Assembly (NCBI RefSeq): GCF_019703515.2
Contig: NC_059393.1
Coordinates: 12,860,001 to 12,924,000, forward strand
Source: Myxocyprinus asiaticus
Taxonomy: Eukaryota; Chordata; Actinopteri; Cypriniformes; Catostomidae
Length of the DNA: 64,000 bases
Direction of reading: 5' to 3'
Part shown: one piece after another, positions 12,421 to 60,598 of the stretch
Layout: every line of letters starts with the position of its first letter
Position numbering within the stretch: position 1 is the stretch's first letter
The notes under the pieces: generated by a model
What the model was told of the DNA's origin: nothing
Database searches by the model: none
What the model saw: the letters and a program-made list of their open reading frames with translations, nothing else
Translations under genes and position numbers: made by a program

Positions 12421-14426
12421 TTTCTCAGAGGTCATTCCAGAAGAAATAAGAAATGTGATTGTGTGCAGTTGACTGGAGAGGGAGCCCCAGTGGAGAATGT
12501 TGAGCTCAGCTCAAACAAAAGCCTGTTTACAAAGACTTGTTTCTAAAGTCTCTTTGCAGTGCTTGGCTGGTGTTTCATCAGCAGTAAATAGCCACACATT
12601 TTAGGCCAAACACTGGTTTGGTTCTTTGAATTGACTGAAAGGAAATATTGCATTTAGCTTTTGTATCAACAGCATAATTTTGTATTCCGGATCATGATGT
12701 GGCAGGTTTGAATACATGTAAATGATGAAGTTGAACTATTCCTTTAATATATAGTTGAATGTAAGAGCTATGGCCTGACGGTTCATGCACATACTCGAGA
12801 CATGTTGAGCCATGATGCTCATGTGGGAGATACAGGTTTGAACCTGACGTCAAGTCCCGATCTCATGTCCTCTAAAATTGAGAATAAGTTTTCTTTTTGA
12901 AACTATTAAGAGGGAAGAACAGATTTTTGTCCCAAGCTAAATAAGCAAATCACATCACACACAATGACCATTAATGCTCATTCACACTGCAAAAAATTAA
13001 ATCAATAAAAGGATTTATAAGTGTAATCAGCTTAAACGTGAAGCCCGGCTGTTATGCAAAAATACTGTCTTCTGTTTTCTTTATGCAAGAGAGAAATCTC
13101 TGACTGAACAGTCCAACTAATGCAGAACAGTATCAATGGGGTCTGTCACCGCAGATCTTTCCATCGTACTGCATTAATACAAGTATGATGTAAAAGCTGT
13201 GCTGTGGCACTGCCTGTTCTGCTAAACCGTGCTCAGATTACAGTGAAAGGCTATCTGAAAATGTGCAGTGCTAAGGAATGTGCTACTCCAGATAAAATCA
13301 GGTTGATGTTTGGTACATCAGCTTTTTTAGGGAATTCAACTTCAACAATGAGCCCATTTACATACCCACCAATATGCTGATTACTCCCAAAAATCTGCTT
13401 ATTTAAAAAATTAGACAAAGCAAGAAATCCACGTCTATATGACATTTGACATAATTGCATTATCCACTGTTTTGATGTCAGACCTTGAAGAGGCATGCGT
13501 ACAACATGTGCGTTCATTGGATACATGAAACGCAAAATCAGCGTAATCGCCAAATGGTTTATTCTTACACCATTTATGACCTTACACCGATAAAGGAACG
13601 CAGTTCACAGCCCTCCTACTTCCTCCTACGAACCAGCCTCTGTACTAAGGCTGGTCGGTTATGACAAAAAAATCATAGGGTAATTGTCGATTGGTTCCTT
13701 TGATATTGTAATTGCGATTGATTTTGAGTAATAGAATTAAAATGAAAACACGTCTTTTGCGTGGTACAACTGCATACCATATTCTTTATGTAGGCTACAC
13801 ATCCAAAGCAAGTGGAGATCTGTGTTTATGTATTACTTTATTGGTGTTTTATACATCATTAAATCAAGACAGTGCCTAAAACTTCACATTGGCCATCTTA
13901 GCAGCATAGCAAAACTGTTTGAAATAAATTATGCACACAAAAAATAGCAATTTTCTAGTTTAAAAAGTTGTATCACTACATGGCCACTAATCAGCAAAAA
14001 AGCATTTTGAAGAATTAAAATGGATTTGCTAGATTTTTAACTAGATTAGATTAAATCATTACACTAGATAATTAGCTAGATTCGCTAGAAGTAGATTAGA
14101 TCTTGATGGTCTTCAATTTGAGGATCAATCTTGTAACAAAATCTTGTATCAGACATTAGGGGTTCATTGACAAATAAGGTTGTCCAAATGTAAAAAAAAA
14201 ATTAGAAATCTTATAAAAATCTAGTTTAAAACACATATGTCAAGTTTGAAGAAATGTAATTTTTGTTTCAGAATTTTTTGAAAAACATTTCTAGCATTTC
14301 CTACAAAAAAATAAATAAATATATTTAATGACTTAAAGACCTGGACAAAATGTGCCTTTTTCAAAAAATAAATAAATATAAGTATATATATTGGTCTTGA
14401 AGGTCTGAAGAGGGTTTTATGTGTTT

Positions 14427-14462
<36 letters not shown>

Positions 14463-15883
14463 TTTGGCACATGACAACAAAATGGCAACCTACATGTTGG
14501 TTACACTACATGACTTTGATTTGGTGGACAAAAGTCTTTTAATAATTAATAATATTTTAAATCAAAATTGTTTCACTGCTGTTTTATTAGTTTTTTTGTT
14601 GTTGTTGTTTTTTAAGAAATAATTTAAAGAAAAGATTATTCTGTAGTACTCATGCCAACATTTCTTTTTTTCAAGATTCAAGATTTTTTTACTGTCTCCG
14701 GATGGTTACACCACATGACATTTTTTTGCTTTAAGCGCCCCCCCCCCCAGAATAGCAAAATGACTTTAGACTCTGCCATTGAAAACATGTTCATCATAGT
14801 AAATGTGAATTCAAGTAATTGTTTGCGTGAATTGCATTTTTAACGTATTTTTGAATAACTTAATAGATCTGGAAAAAAAAGAGCATTACGTCATTGACCC
14901 AATGGGCTACAAAGACCAGCAATGAATCAACTCCTGTCTTTGATTGCTTGAATAACGTTTAACTGCAGGCAGATGCACGGTCGGCCCTGGAATTCAATCC
15001 GTATGTGATATAATCCCACAAACAATGTTTATAAGATGCACTCATCTCATATTGCAATGTTTTCCTTTGATGATCCATCAAAAGAGCAAAGTTTACCCAC
15101 TATGCTGCATTTCCTTCCACTTAGTTTCCTTTGAGCAAAACAAAATCAATATCCTCTTACAGTGTCTTTTCTGTCTTGGCAAATGAAGCTCTTAATAAGA
15201 CAGACAGATTTTAATTTGTGGTGGGATATGTGAGTCCATTTTTCTTTTGCTTGTATCCAGAGGTAATGATGACAGTGGTGCAGATAACACGCTGTCTGTG
15301 CTTGTTTGTTTTAATGGATAAATTGAGGCCGATGTCAAGACCGCATAAAGAGGAATACACATTATTAGGTGCTGAAGGAATTCACACCTCCCATGGGAGT
15401 GTTGTGATGAAGGGGTTAACAGATTAAACCCCTTATTTAATTAACAAACATTTTAGTTTACAGTGGCCAGAAACCCACTTGGTCTAAGATGAGTCTGGAA
15501 AGATATTTGCAGGGGGAGGGTAATAGACTCATTGTTTATTACATGATTTGGTCATAAGCATTAACTCTTTAATGGCTTTCAAAAAGTATTTCAGAGAGCC
15601 GTGTAATGATATATTTATAATATAGAGATTGAAAGGATGGGCCTCAAGCAAGAGCAGGAGCTACTGTCCTATCTCAGGAAAGATTATCTCTAATTGGGTC
15701 GAGCAACAGGGGATGGATGCTGCCGTTTCCAGGGCAACAACCTCAAGAGACCGATGAGTAACTGCCAGCTGAGAGGGTGACAATTGTCAGTATATGTATT
15801 CATGAATAGGGCCTGTGTCAGCAATTTGATTTCTCACCAAAGCAATGGGATTAGGGGTATCTTCATTGATTTCCTGTTTGCAG
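12421..15883. other. Intronic stretch, no gene recognised
   Basis: Holds a (TTG)n run at about 14425-14462 and AT-rich sequence. 15200-15880 is of mixed composition without recognised repeats and directly precedes a camsap2 exon. No coding frame has domain or splice support before 15884. Confidence 0.4.
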
Positions 15884-51271
<35,388 letters not shown>

Positions 51272-53060
51272 TGTTCCCCATCGGGCGTACTCATTCTGAA
51301 TGCACTTCTTTGTACATATTAAAAAATGTTCTGCACATTCTTCCATCAAAACTCGTTAACAGTTTGTCTGCGCTCAATCAGGACACACAAGTTTGTAAAA
51401 ATTATGCACAACTGGAATGTAAAACTTTACAGGGTTATGTGGCACCTGGAACTGCGTGATTCGAGTTGTTTTATTGAACATTTTTGTTCGTAATTTTTAC
51501 GTGCCAAAAACAGAGAATAATGAAACTTTGTCATGGATGTCCTGTTATTATAATTTGGTACACTGAAGCACTGAATGTTATTAGTTTGTACGGAAATCTC
51601 GCACATATGTTGACGTGTGGCCTTATGTTGCTTTTTTTGTAGCTGTTTTTATTTGATTTTTTTTTTTTTTTTTTACGACTGTCCTGATGTGATTGTACAG
51701 CTGCTTTTTGAAAGGTTCTCACATGAATAGCTTGTGATTGTAATGGTTTAATAATACTGTAACTTTAAGGGAATTCACTTGGCAAACTATGGCAGATCAA
51801 ATATTGGCCACATTAACCAGCGTGGTAATGTGCAGTGAGTAGTTGTTTGCAGAGTTAGCCCACTTTTGATGGGTTTTAACATTCTGTAACTCTTAACGGC
51901 ATTGATTCACAGCAGGATTGTGAATTTTATTTGATTTCGTTCCAGTAGGTGTATTTGCTTTTTTATTAAATGTTGGGTTTGTTTGATCGACTGAAAAAAA
52001 TGTTCTATATTCAGTATTATTATCTATTTAAAACATTATATTTATCTTTAGTAACAGGTCTTGGACAAGACCAGGTACTAGAAAACCAATCTGTTCATTT
52101 ATTTTAGTTTTTGCTTATTGGTGCGACAAAAAATCAGGATAATAAGTATTTGATTATGCTAGACTGAATTGTTTCAAATATATTTCCATGACAGCTTCAA
52201 AGATCATGGAGATAAATAACATCATGTGCTGGTGGCCACTTTTATTTTTTAGTGTTTACTTGAATCATAACCATCAAATCTTTTGTACTGTTATGTATGC
52301 TTGTGGTGACTGGTCGAAAGTATTTTCCACTATTGTCCTGGGTCACGTAAAAGTATTAAAAAGCAGTTTGCCAAATGATATATTTTAGGTGATTGTTGGA
52401 CCCAATTAGGATTGTGTGCTTTGCGAATGAGGGCTAAATCCTTTGATTGGTAAATTATTTTACATAAAAAAATGATTCCTTCAGGAACGCCACATTTTGT
52501 GGTGTTTTAAGAATACTGACGTAATGAATCACAATCTGTTTGCATTCCCCACTAATTGTCTTTAGGCAGAATGTGGCTGTATACGGGTAACGAAAATGAC
52601 TGCCTTCCTATCCTGCTTATTTAAAGCCATTTGTTTCTTTAGATTTCTGTTGTGATTGTAAAAATTCCCCTTTTCTGGTGCTTGCCACTCAAAACATAAA
52701 CTCACAAACCTGCTCTTCTATGAATAATATCTATTGAACAGATGTATCTGTGGTTGGGAATGGGAAAATGCGCACAGCCCTGCAATACACAGTAGCTTAT
52801 TAGGAAAAGAAGACATCTTTCAGGTTACATTCATAAGAACAGTACTACTGTAATCAGTGTGTCACAGTTGAGTTGTCTGGGCGTTTCAGGTCAACAAAGA
52901 GTTTTTAACTGTAAATGAGCACGGTAGATATTTGTACAGTGTGATCTCTCAGCAAGTCTCTCTCTGTCTCGCTTTTATTTTATTCTCAGGCGCTTTGCTG
53001 TCATATTGTCAAAGTTACATGTTAGATTACAACTGCATTAAATAAAGTTTCGCATGGCCT
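51272..53060 (+). other. camsap2: camsap2 3' untranslated region (inferred)
   Basis: Sequence after the stop shows no coding signal and no recognised transposon until the foldback element at about 53114. A TGTACATA at 51311-51318 fits the Pumilio-type consensus. The end is placed just after the poly(A) signal at 53041; the length is inferred and no transcript was seen. Confidence 0.6.
53041..53046 (+). terminator. poly(A) signal AATAAA for camsap2
   Basis: Canonical AATAAA, followed about 20-30 nt later by a T/G-rich stretch (CAGTCTGTGTCC). It is the last good signal before repeats begin. An earlier TATTAAA-like sequence near 51318 could give a short form. Confidence 0.55.
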
Positions 53061-53113
53061 CAGTCTGTGTCCAGCTGATCATTGCACAACACTTACCACA
53101 CATCTTCAATTTA

Positions 53114-54350
53114 AAGGGATAGTTCAGCCAAAAATGATTTACTCACCCTCATGCCATCCCAGATGTTTATGACTTTCTTTCATCTGCAGAACACAAATGA
53201 ATATTTTTAGAAGAATATTTCAGCTCTGTTGGGCCATACAATACAAGTGAATGGGTGCCAAACCTTTGAAGCTCCAAAATCCACAGAAGTCAGCATAAAA
53301 GTAATCCATAAGACTCCAGTGGTTAAATCAATGTGTTCAGACATGATTTTATAGGTGTGGGTGAGAAACAGATCAATATTTAAGTCATTTTTTTTTTATT
53401 ATAAATTCTTCTCCCTGCTTAGTAGGGGAAGATATTCATGAAGAATGTGAATCACCAAAAACAGAAGGAGAAAGTGAAGGAAAAAGGACTTAAATATTGG
53501 GTGCTTCTCATTTCCTAAATTGTGCATCCTTGTTTCCTCGCTCCTCCGTCCTCGAGCCCATAAACTGATTGAAGTCTGCAATCAGTAAGGACATATCAGT
53601 TCTCTAAATGCACCACAAGGATTGAGGACGGAGGAAGCTTATCGGGGACGCTTAAGCGAGGAAACAGGTGAATCCTATGCAGTCGAATCACCTGACGCAT
53701 GCAAAAATTCTCCTCCCCCTTCATCACATAGCACACAACAGTTTTAATTCATGTTTCACCTTTGTGGTTTAAATAAACCATAATTGTCACATACTTCAAC
53801 AGTACATCTTGAATTATTCGGATTTATTCTGAATATATTAAAAAAATAACGTTTCAATAACATAAAGGCAAGCAGGCTGAGGTACTGCTGCTGCGCAAAA
53901 ACAAGCTCTGATGTGACACGCAAATGAGCAAGGACATTTCATTTTACAAACACGTTTTGCGTTGGTTCCTCTGTCCTCATTTCCTTCCTTCCGTCCTTTC
54001 CTCATTTCCTAAGAGGGTGGAGTCAGGAAGCGAGAAAAGGAAATGAGGACGCACAATTTCAGAAATGAGAAGCACCCATTGATCTGTTTCTCACCCACAC
54101 CTATTATATCACTTCTGAATACATGGATTTAACCACCAGAGTTGTCTGGAGTACATTTATGTTTCCCTTATGTGGATTTTGGAGCTTAAATATTTTGGCA
54201 CCCATTCACTTGCATTATATGGACCTGCAGAGCTGAGATATTCTTCTAAAAATCTTTGTGTTCAGCAGAAGAAAGAAAGTAATACACATCTGGAATGACA
54301 TGAGAGTAAATGATGAAAGGATTTTCATTTTTGAGTGGACTACTATGAGT
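53114..54350. mobile_element. Palindromic foldback element, occupied
   Basis: The left arm starts AAAGGGATAGTTCAGCC and reads TCATGCCATCCCAGATG and AGTCAGCATAAAAGTAATCC. The right arm (about 54078-54350) is its complement. A 579-bp second element sits in it at 53499. A related, unoccupied copy is at 60599-61188. Confidence 0.78.
53499..54077. mobile_element. Non-autonomous element with GGGTGCTTCTC ends
   Basis: 579 bp with inverted ends GGGTGCTTCTCATTTC / GAAATGAGAAGCACCC, flanked by ATT (53496-53498 and 54078-54080). The unoccupied relative near 60935 reads AAATATTGATCTG, exactly the restored target. It has subterminal TCCTCATTTCCT repeats and no frame. The superfamily is uncertain; a 3-bp duplication suggests CMC or PIF-like elements. 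Confidence 0.8.
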
Positions 54351-54549
54351 ATGTATTAATAGTGTTTTAGGTTTGTAGTCCTGAGATGTTAAAAGTGAAT
54401 TATTAGACGTACAAAAACAAAAAACAATAGTGTCTTAACATACATTGAACACTGAATTGATTTTTTTATAAAGGAAATGAGTCAATAAATTCATTATATT
54501 AAACTCTTGCATTTCATCAGGAACTTGATGGTACTTAAGACTTAATTTG

Positions 54550-54550
<1 letters not shown>

Positions 54551-54605
<55 letters not shown>
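54551..54605. repeat. (TA)n microsatellite
   Basis: Pure TA run in AT-rich sequence downstream of camsap2. Confidence 0.9.
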
Positions 54606-54608
<3 letters not shown>

Positions 54609-54949
54609 ATTATAATATTTAATTTTAATTATAACATTTTAAATAAACACATTTTATATTATTTAATATATTTAAACATATTATATTCAGTTCTGTCAAA
54701 ACATGAAATTTATTAATCTGACAAATTAAGAAAATATCAAATTGTGTCAGGCTTTTGGAGCATTTGCTGCCATCTGGTGAAAAAACAATTAATACATGAA
54801 ATAAGTTATCCATTGATTTAAATGGGCCTAGTCTCTGTAATCCGATGTTGAAACAAACTTAGTTTCAAAATATATTTCAGAAGTTATAAATTTGGAAATG
54901 TACTTAGACATTATTAAAAACTGTTATTTGTAAAATGTTAGCTTTTTTT

Positions 54950-57318
54950 ATGGTTAACATTTTTATTCAAACACAGAAAAGCAAAACATAAATACACAGA
55001 ATCAACTTTTAACACCCACTACCACCCCTCCCCATCCCCAACCCCACACCGACCCTCAACAAACACCACTGTGGTCATACATGAGCACATACAAAAGAAA
55101 ACAAAAACAAAACAACTTATACAATTTTTTTTTTAAAAATCACACACATTAATAACTACCCCCTCTCTCCACTGTTCCACCCCAAGAACCCTCCAAGTAC
55201 ACCAAGTATTTCCCAACAAACAAATCCAAATTCCCTAGTCTTCCATATGTCCCCTTTTCTAAAACCGTCACCCTCCCCATCTCCGAGCACCACTCCTGAA
55301 ATTGGGGTGTTCCAGCTGACTTCCAACCCCTCAAAATCACCTCTCTGGTGACCATAACACTGGTTAGGACCCAATCTGCCACATGTTTATTCCCCATATT
55401 GATGACCACCCCATCTCCCAAAATACAGAGTCTGGGGCAAAACGAAACCCAAGTGCCCAAGATGTCACATACAAAACTCTGAATCCCTCAACCTAAACCT
55501 TTGGATCTTAACACACCCCCAAAAAACATGGGTTATGTACCATCCTCCAACTGGCATCGCCAGCAGGTGGTTGTGCCATTAAGACCAAGCCTATACAATC
55601 TAGAGGGTGTCCAATAGAATCTATGTAAAATCTTAAATTGCATAAGGTGCACCCTTGCATCTCTAGATGCAGACTTGACATTTTTTAGAATCCTAGCTCA
55701 CACTCCCTCCTCCAATACCAAGTTTAGATCTTTCTCCCATAATCTCTTGATAGTAGTTAAAGCTCCGTTCCCCAGACTCTGAATTAGCAGGGAGTAATAC
55801 ACTGATGCCTCCTGACCTTTTCCAAAAGCAGTAATCACCCCTCCCAGAGTGTCTGCCGCTTTAGGGGGGTGTATGCTAGTCCCAAAAATAGTACAGAGCA
55901 GGTGGTGCAGCTGTAAATACCTATAGAACTGAGATCTGGGAATCCCAAAATGTTGAATCAAATTTTCAAAAGATCTCAACACTCCACTCTCATATAGGTC
56001 ACCGAGCATATTAACCTCCCTCACAATCCACTCTGACCAGCAGAAAGGGGACTTATTAATACATCATTTTGGGTTCAGCCATATGCTTGAGGCAACATTA
56101 AAATAAATATCCGAATTAAACACCCTGGACACTTTTGTCCATACCACGTGCAAATGCGAGATAACGGGGTGTAACTTAACGGTTATTTTGATAGAAAGGC
56201 TTTGCAATGGCAATAAAGGGGCAAGAACTTCTTGTTCAAAACAAAATCAGGGAGGGGCTCTCTCAGATGGAAGCGACCAATGAGCCAAATGTCTGAGACA
56301 TAATAATAAAATTAAATCTTGGGTAGGTCTAGCCCACCTTTATCAATCAGCCTATGTAATTTATTGAAATGTAATCTGGGAAGTTTACCATTCCAAATGA
56401 AGGACTTCGCTATGCTATCAAATTGCTTGAAATAAGACAGGGGGACATCTATAGGGGGAGAATGAAACAGGTAGTTGAATTTTGGAATACAATTCATTTT
56501 AATAACATTAACCTTCCCAATCATCGATAAATGTAATGAAGCCCACGTGCTCACATTGCTCGAAAACCTTTTTAATAAGGGGTCAAAGGGTTTAGTTAAC
56601 TCTAACTAAATCAGACAAATTTGCTGGGAATAAAATGCCCAAATACTTAATGCCCTGTTTGGGCCACTGGAAGGCGCCCAGCTGGAAAGCCGTCATTGGG
56701 CAGTATGCTGTCAGAACCAAAGCTTCCGATTTAGACCAATTGACTTTGTATCCTGAGAACTTAGAAAAGGAATTAATAATTCTGTGGAGGCAAGGCATAG
56801 ATCTAATGGGGTCGGAGACGAATAATAAAATATAATCTGCGTAGAGCAAAAGCTTATGCACCATACCTCCTGCCACCACCCCTGGAAAATCATCTTCCTT
56901 TCTTATCATGGCTACTAGTGTTTCCAGGGCAAGACAGAACAATAATGGGGAAAGAGGGCAACCCTGCCGGGTGCCCCTGTCCAGAGTAAAATAATCTGAA
57001 ATTAATCCATTTGTTTGTACCGCCGCTACCGGGTATCTATAAAATAACTTAATCCATCCAATAAGTGTTCCCAAACCCATACATTTCCAAAATCTTAAAA
57101 AGATAATCCCATTCTACCTTATCAAACGCCTTTTTGGCATCAAGTGAGATGATCAGAGTCTGATCATTCGCCACTGACCACATGATATTGATGAAACGCT
57201 TAATGTTATCAGAAGAGCTATGACCCCCAATAAACCCCACCTGATCTATATGTATAAGAGATGTCATAACTTTACTTAATCAGTTAGCCAAAATTTTGTC
57301 AATATTTTAACATTTTAG
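54950..57318 (-). mobile_element. L1-type LINE, 5'-truncated
   Basis: The best-preserved L1 in the window. Minus-strand reverse transcriptase: HIDQVGFIGGHSSSDNIKR, motif A with DAKKAFDKVEWDYLF (57049-57267), a frameshift, motif [19 protein letters not shown] and motif C LLYADYILLFVSD (56592-57080), then a broken C-terminal part to about 55150. The 3' end with AATAAAAATG lies near 54960. Motif C reads YADY, not YADD. Confidence 0.87.
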
Positions 57319-57703
57319 CTTTTTTTTTTTTTTAAACACTTGTTTTGAAGTGTCAGTTCTTGCAATAATGCTGCATTATGCTTACAGTAACTACCTGAGG
57401 TATTATAAGAAGACATACAGGTTTTTGTTACCTATTATTTATTTCAGACATCAAACATCAAAATGTAATAACTCAAAAGAGTAATAAATAAATAAATAAA
57501 ATGTCAAAACAAACATCATTGAATAGATATGAACAGCAATGAACAGTCATAATACAATTTGTGTACAAACAGAAGACTGCAATGGCAAACTTGCAATTTT
57601 TTTATAATTATTTATTTATTATTATTATTATTTTTTGCAAACAACAAAATTCAAATCAGTGACGTAAAAAGCAAAAATGTGGGGTCAGACTCTAACTTTG
57701 ATC

Positions 57704-57707
57704 TGTA

Positions 57708-57751
<44 letters not shown>

Positions 57752-57763
57752 CTGTATTGTGGC

Positions 57764-57790
<27 letters not shown>
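57704..57790. repeat. (TG)n(AG)n and poly(T)
   Basis: TG then AG repeats at about 57706-57750, then an uninterrupted T run at about 57766-57790. Confidence 0.85.
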
Positions 57791-57795
<5 letters not shown>

Positions 57796-57799
57796 ATAA

Positions 57800-58472
57800 A
57801 ACTAACCTCACAAATTCATTTCTTTGTGTGAGTGTATGTGTGCATTTGTTTTTTGCACTGTGGATGTGCTAGAGTCTCAACCAATAATTTCTGTTTGAGT
57901 GTGTTCTACATTGTGGCTGAGTGGTTGATTTCATTTGATAAATAAAAAATTTAAAAAAAGCTCTGTGTTATAGTCTCACCCATTCATTTCTTATGGGGGT
58001 CAAATTTGACCCCGAACAGTAAGAGTGTCACTTTTATTTTTTTCATTTTGCAACCACTTAGACTAATCAAATCAAGACCTTGTGTGTGTGTGTGGGCAGG
58101 TTTAAGTGGTTTACGAGGACTTTTTTTTTAAGGTTACAAACTGGTACAAAGGGTATTACGCTATAAATGTGGTTTATGAGGACATTTCTAGTGTCCCCAT
58201 AATTCAAATTGCTTAAAAAACATACTAAATGATGTGAGGGTTAGGTTTAGGTTTTTTTTTTTAAAGAAAAGTCAAAAGGGTCAAAAATGACCTGACTAGT
58301 AATGGAGGGTTAAAACACGTGGTTTCTCCAGGTTTGCTTAGTTGGGAGGGGGGTGGGAGGTAAACACGGAAACATAGCTTGAGGACACTCTAGAGTGAAA
58401 GTACTGTGAGGTAACTTGGAAGGTGTGTGCTTTGTATATTAACTGATATTTTTTTAATAAATACTTTAATTG
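57800..58472. other. Probable old DNA-transposon sequence
   Basis: GGTCAAATTTGACCCCGAAC near 57998 and GGTCAAAAATGACCTGACTA near 58278 are related palindromic motifs about 280 bp apart, followed by GGAGGGTTAA. This looks like an old fish repeat. No gene is recognised. Confidence 0.4.
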
Positions 58473-58925
58473 GGGCCTGGGTAGCTCAGCGAGTAAAGAC
58501 GCTGACTACCACCCCTGGAGTCGTGAGTTCGAATCCAGGACGTGCTGAGTGACTCCAGCCAGGTCTCCTAAGCAACCAAATTGGCCTGGTTGCTAGGGTG
58601 GGTAGAGTCACATGGGGTAACCTCCTTGTGGTTGCTATAATGTGGTTCTCGCTCTTGGTGGGGCGCGTGGTGAGTTGTGCGTGGATGCCGCGGAGAATAG
58701 CATGAGCCTCCACACGCGCTATGTATCCGCGGTAACGCGCTCAACAAGCCACATGATAAGATGCACAGATTGACGTCTCAGACACGGAGACAACTAAGAT
58801 TCGTCCTCTGCCACCCGGATTGAGGCGAGTCACCACACCACCACGAGGACTTAAAGCGCATTGGGAATTGGGCATTCCAAATTGGTGAGAAAAAGGGGAG
58901 AAAATAATATATATATATATATATT
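58473..58925 (+). mobile_element. tRNA-headed SINE, copy 4
   Basis: Starts GGGGCCTGGGTAGCTCAGCG with a good A box (TAGCTCAGCGAG) and B box (GAGTTCGAATCC at about 58525). It ends CCAAATTGGTGAGAAAAAGG and an A/T tail. TTAATAAATAC occurs on both sides (58453 and 58924 regions) but not flush with the left end. Confidence 0.8.
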
Positions 58926-58959
58926 AATAAATACATGTACATTAATAAAATAGATTACA

Positions 58960-60110
58960 AATAAATTAATGTTATTGAGATTAGAGGCTGTTGTGCATAA
59001 GGTAATGTATTGTGACATAATGTGATGTGAAAAGCAGATGTAAAGGGAACGCTGAATATTAAACTCTGGAATGAAGGGGGTCCAGCTGCTTTGGGTGGAG
59101 CTGCTGGCATCAGTAGGAGAGACAGATCGGCGTACTGGCTTCCTGCAGGTAAGAAAAGCAAAGCATTAGTCTCTTATATCTATATAGTACATAGATTATT
59201 TTTTATAACAAATCCCTGATGTTGCGTCAAAGTGTTTGCCATTGCATTAGATTAGTTCCTAGCTCCGGTGCAGGGATCTGGGCAGGACGATCAGCTGCAG
59301 GAGTGGGTGGGATGCAGGGTGGGCTCTAAGAATTTTTTATGATTTAATGATTTAAAGTTTTATTATTATTATTATTATTATACTTTGCTAAAAACCCAGA
59401 TAGCACACAGTGGTATAACTTGGATCTTACGGGCCCCAGCATAAAGCACCTGTCGAGCCCCCCTGTTTTCGCCTTCAGGGTGGGGGATCTTTAATCGTTC
59501 CCTTTTGGGCGGCCATCGCGGGCCCCCTTTCATCCCAGGCCGCAAGGTGGCTGCCCACCCTGCACTGCCTGTAGTTACGCCCTGCATCTCCGAGATATCT
59601 CTTTAAGATCCTTTCATTTGGAAAGCATTGCAATCTAATTAACATCTGCTAAACATCTTAAAAAGATCAGATTTACAAACATTCTAAATCATAAATGTCT
59701 CAAAGACATCTGCTGAATGTCTTACTGATATCCGAGAGGAAACGTTTTATAGACGTATTGCATATAAGCAAACAACCTGAAAAAAAAAAAAAAACACATC
59801 TTCCAGATGTAAACACACATCAAACAGACGTCTGGATGATGTACGTGTGCTATCAGGGGGATCGTGAACATGAAACTTGGTGGAATGGCCAATGGGGGGC
59901 GCTACAGTGAACAAAACCAGAACTTTAGACATTTTAGGTGATAAATCCTGACCACAAAATCATCAATTACATGAATAACAGAGCTATATATGATATCAAG
60001 AATTATGGAAGGTTCACTTTTTTAACATTTTAAAAGGTTTATTTGATATCTCTTTTCATTCTTATTCATTCTACAGCCAAGTTTTATAAGCCTCAAGCGC
60101 TTCTAGTTAA
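58960..60110. other. Intergenic, no gene firmly recognised
   Basis: Contains an ATT run (about 59358-59380). A mixed stretch, 59041-59148, is open in one frame and ends in CTGCAG before GTAAGA, but has no clear acceptor and no recognisable protein. 59400-59580 is GC-rich and repeat-like. Confidence 0.35.
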
Positions 60111-60115
60111 TGATC

Positions 60116-60123
60116 TGACGTCA
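60116..60123. promoter_or_regulatory. CRE-type palindrome TGACGTCA
   Basis: A perfect CREB/ATF consensus site in a locally CpG-richer 150 bp, about 140 bp before a consensus splice donor at 60264. It could belong to the promoter of a gene downstream of camsap2. Chance occurrence is possible. Confidence 0.35.
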
Positions 60124-60124
60124 C

Positions 60125-60263
60125 GCACGGTGTTGCTCAGGTGTGCATTGACTGAAACACAAGCACGCGCCCAGTCGGATTCAGCGCTCGCGATCATTCC
60201 CAGTGCGAGGCTGAAGGCACATTTTTAGGAAGATTGACATTCATTCAACCGTCCAAAACTCTG
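60125..60263 (+). other. Possible non-coding first exon of a downstream gene
   Basis: Sequence with several CpGs (CACGCACGG, GCACGCGCCCAG, TCAGCGCTCGCGATC), with no listed repeat termini, runs into CTG followed by GTGAGT at 60264. No coding frame is evident. The position on the camsap2 strand, 7 kb past its poly(A) signal, would suit a neighbouring gene's 5'UTR. Unsupported by any transcript. Confidence 0.3.
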
Positions 60264-60598
60264 GTGAGTTAATGTTTTTGGGCGAGTTCAAATAATATTT
60301 GTTTAGCCTAGTTTAAGCAATGTATGAAAGAAGCAGCTATTTATTTTACTTAAACTGGAAAATTCTACTGCTGTACATTAGAGGCACTGAGTGCTTCTCA
60401 GAAGGTAGATACGACATTTGCTTGTGTTGTGTGTTTAAGGTGTGACCTACATTGGTATTCTTACAGCTATTAATCCATGTGTATCATGCTTTTACTTTTA
60501 TGTGTGGTGTCAGATGTTTTGGCAAAATGATGACATTTTACATGTAGCTATTGATATAGAAAGAAAGGTAAGATGGAAGAAATGACAAATACACACCA

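Noticed and set aside
12768..12880. Possible second tRNA-derived SINE head (GGTTTGAACCTGACG as B box)
   Set aside because: Only a weak B-box match, no convincing A box and no second copy in the window, so chance cannot be excluded.
14419..14470. Poly-Cys frame (MCFCCCCC)
   Set aside because: A translation of a (TTG)n run and nothing more.
58473..58545. tRNA-like sequence with good A and B boxes
   Set aside because: It is the head of a repeated SINE present four times. It does not close an acceptor stem and runs on into the SINE body.
59041..59148. Possible coding exon ending at CTGCAG before GTAAGA
   Set aside because: One frame is open, but there is no credible acceptor upstream, no recognisable protein and no phase partner in the window.
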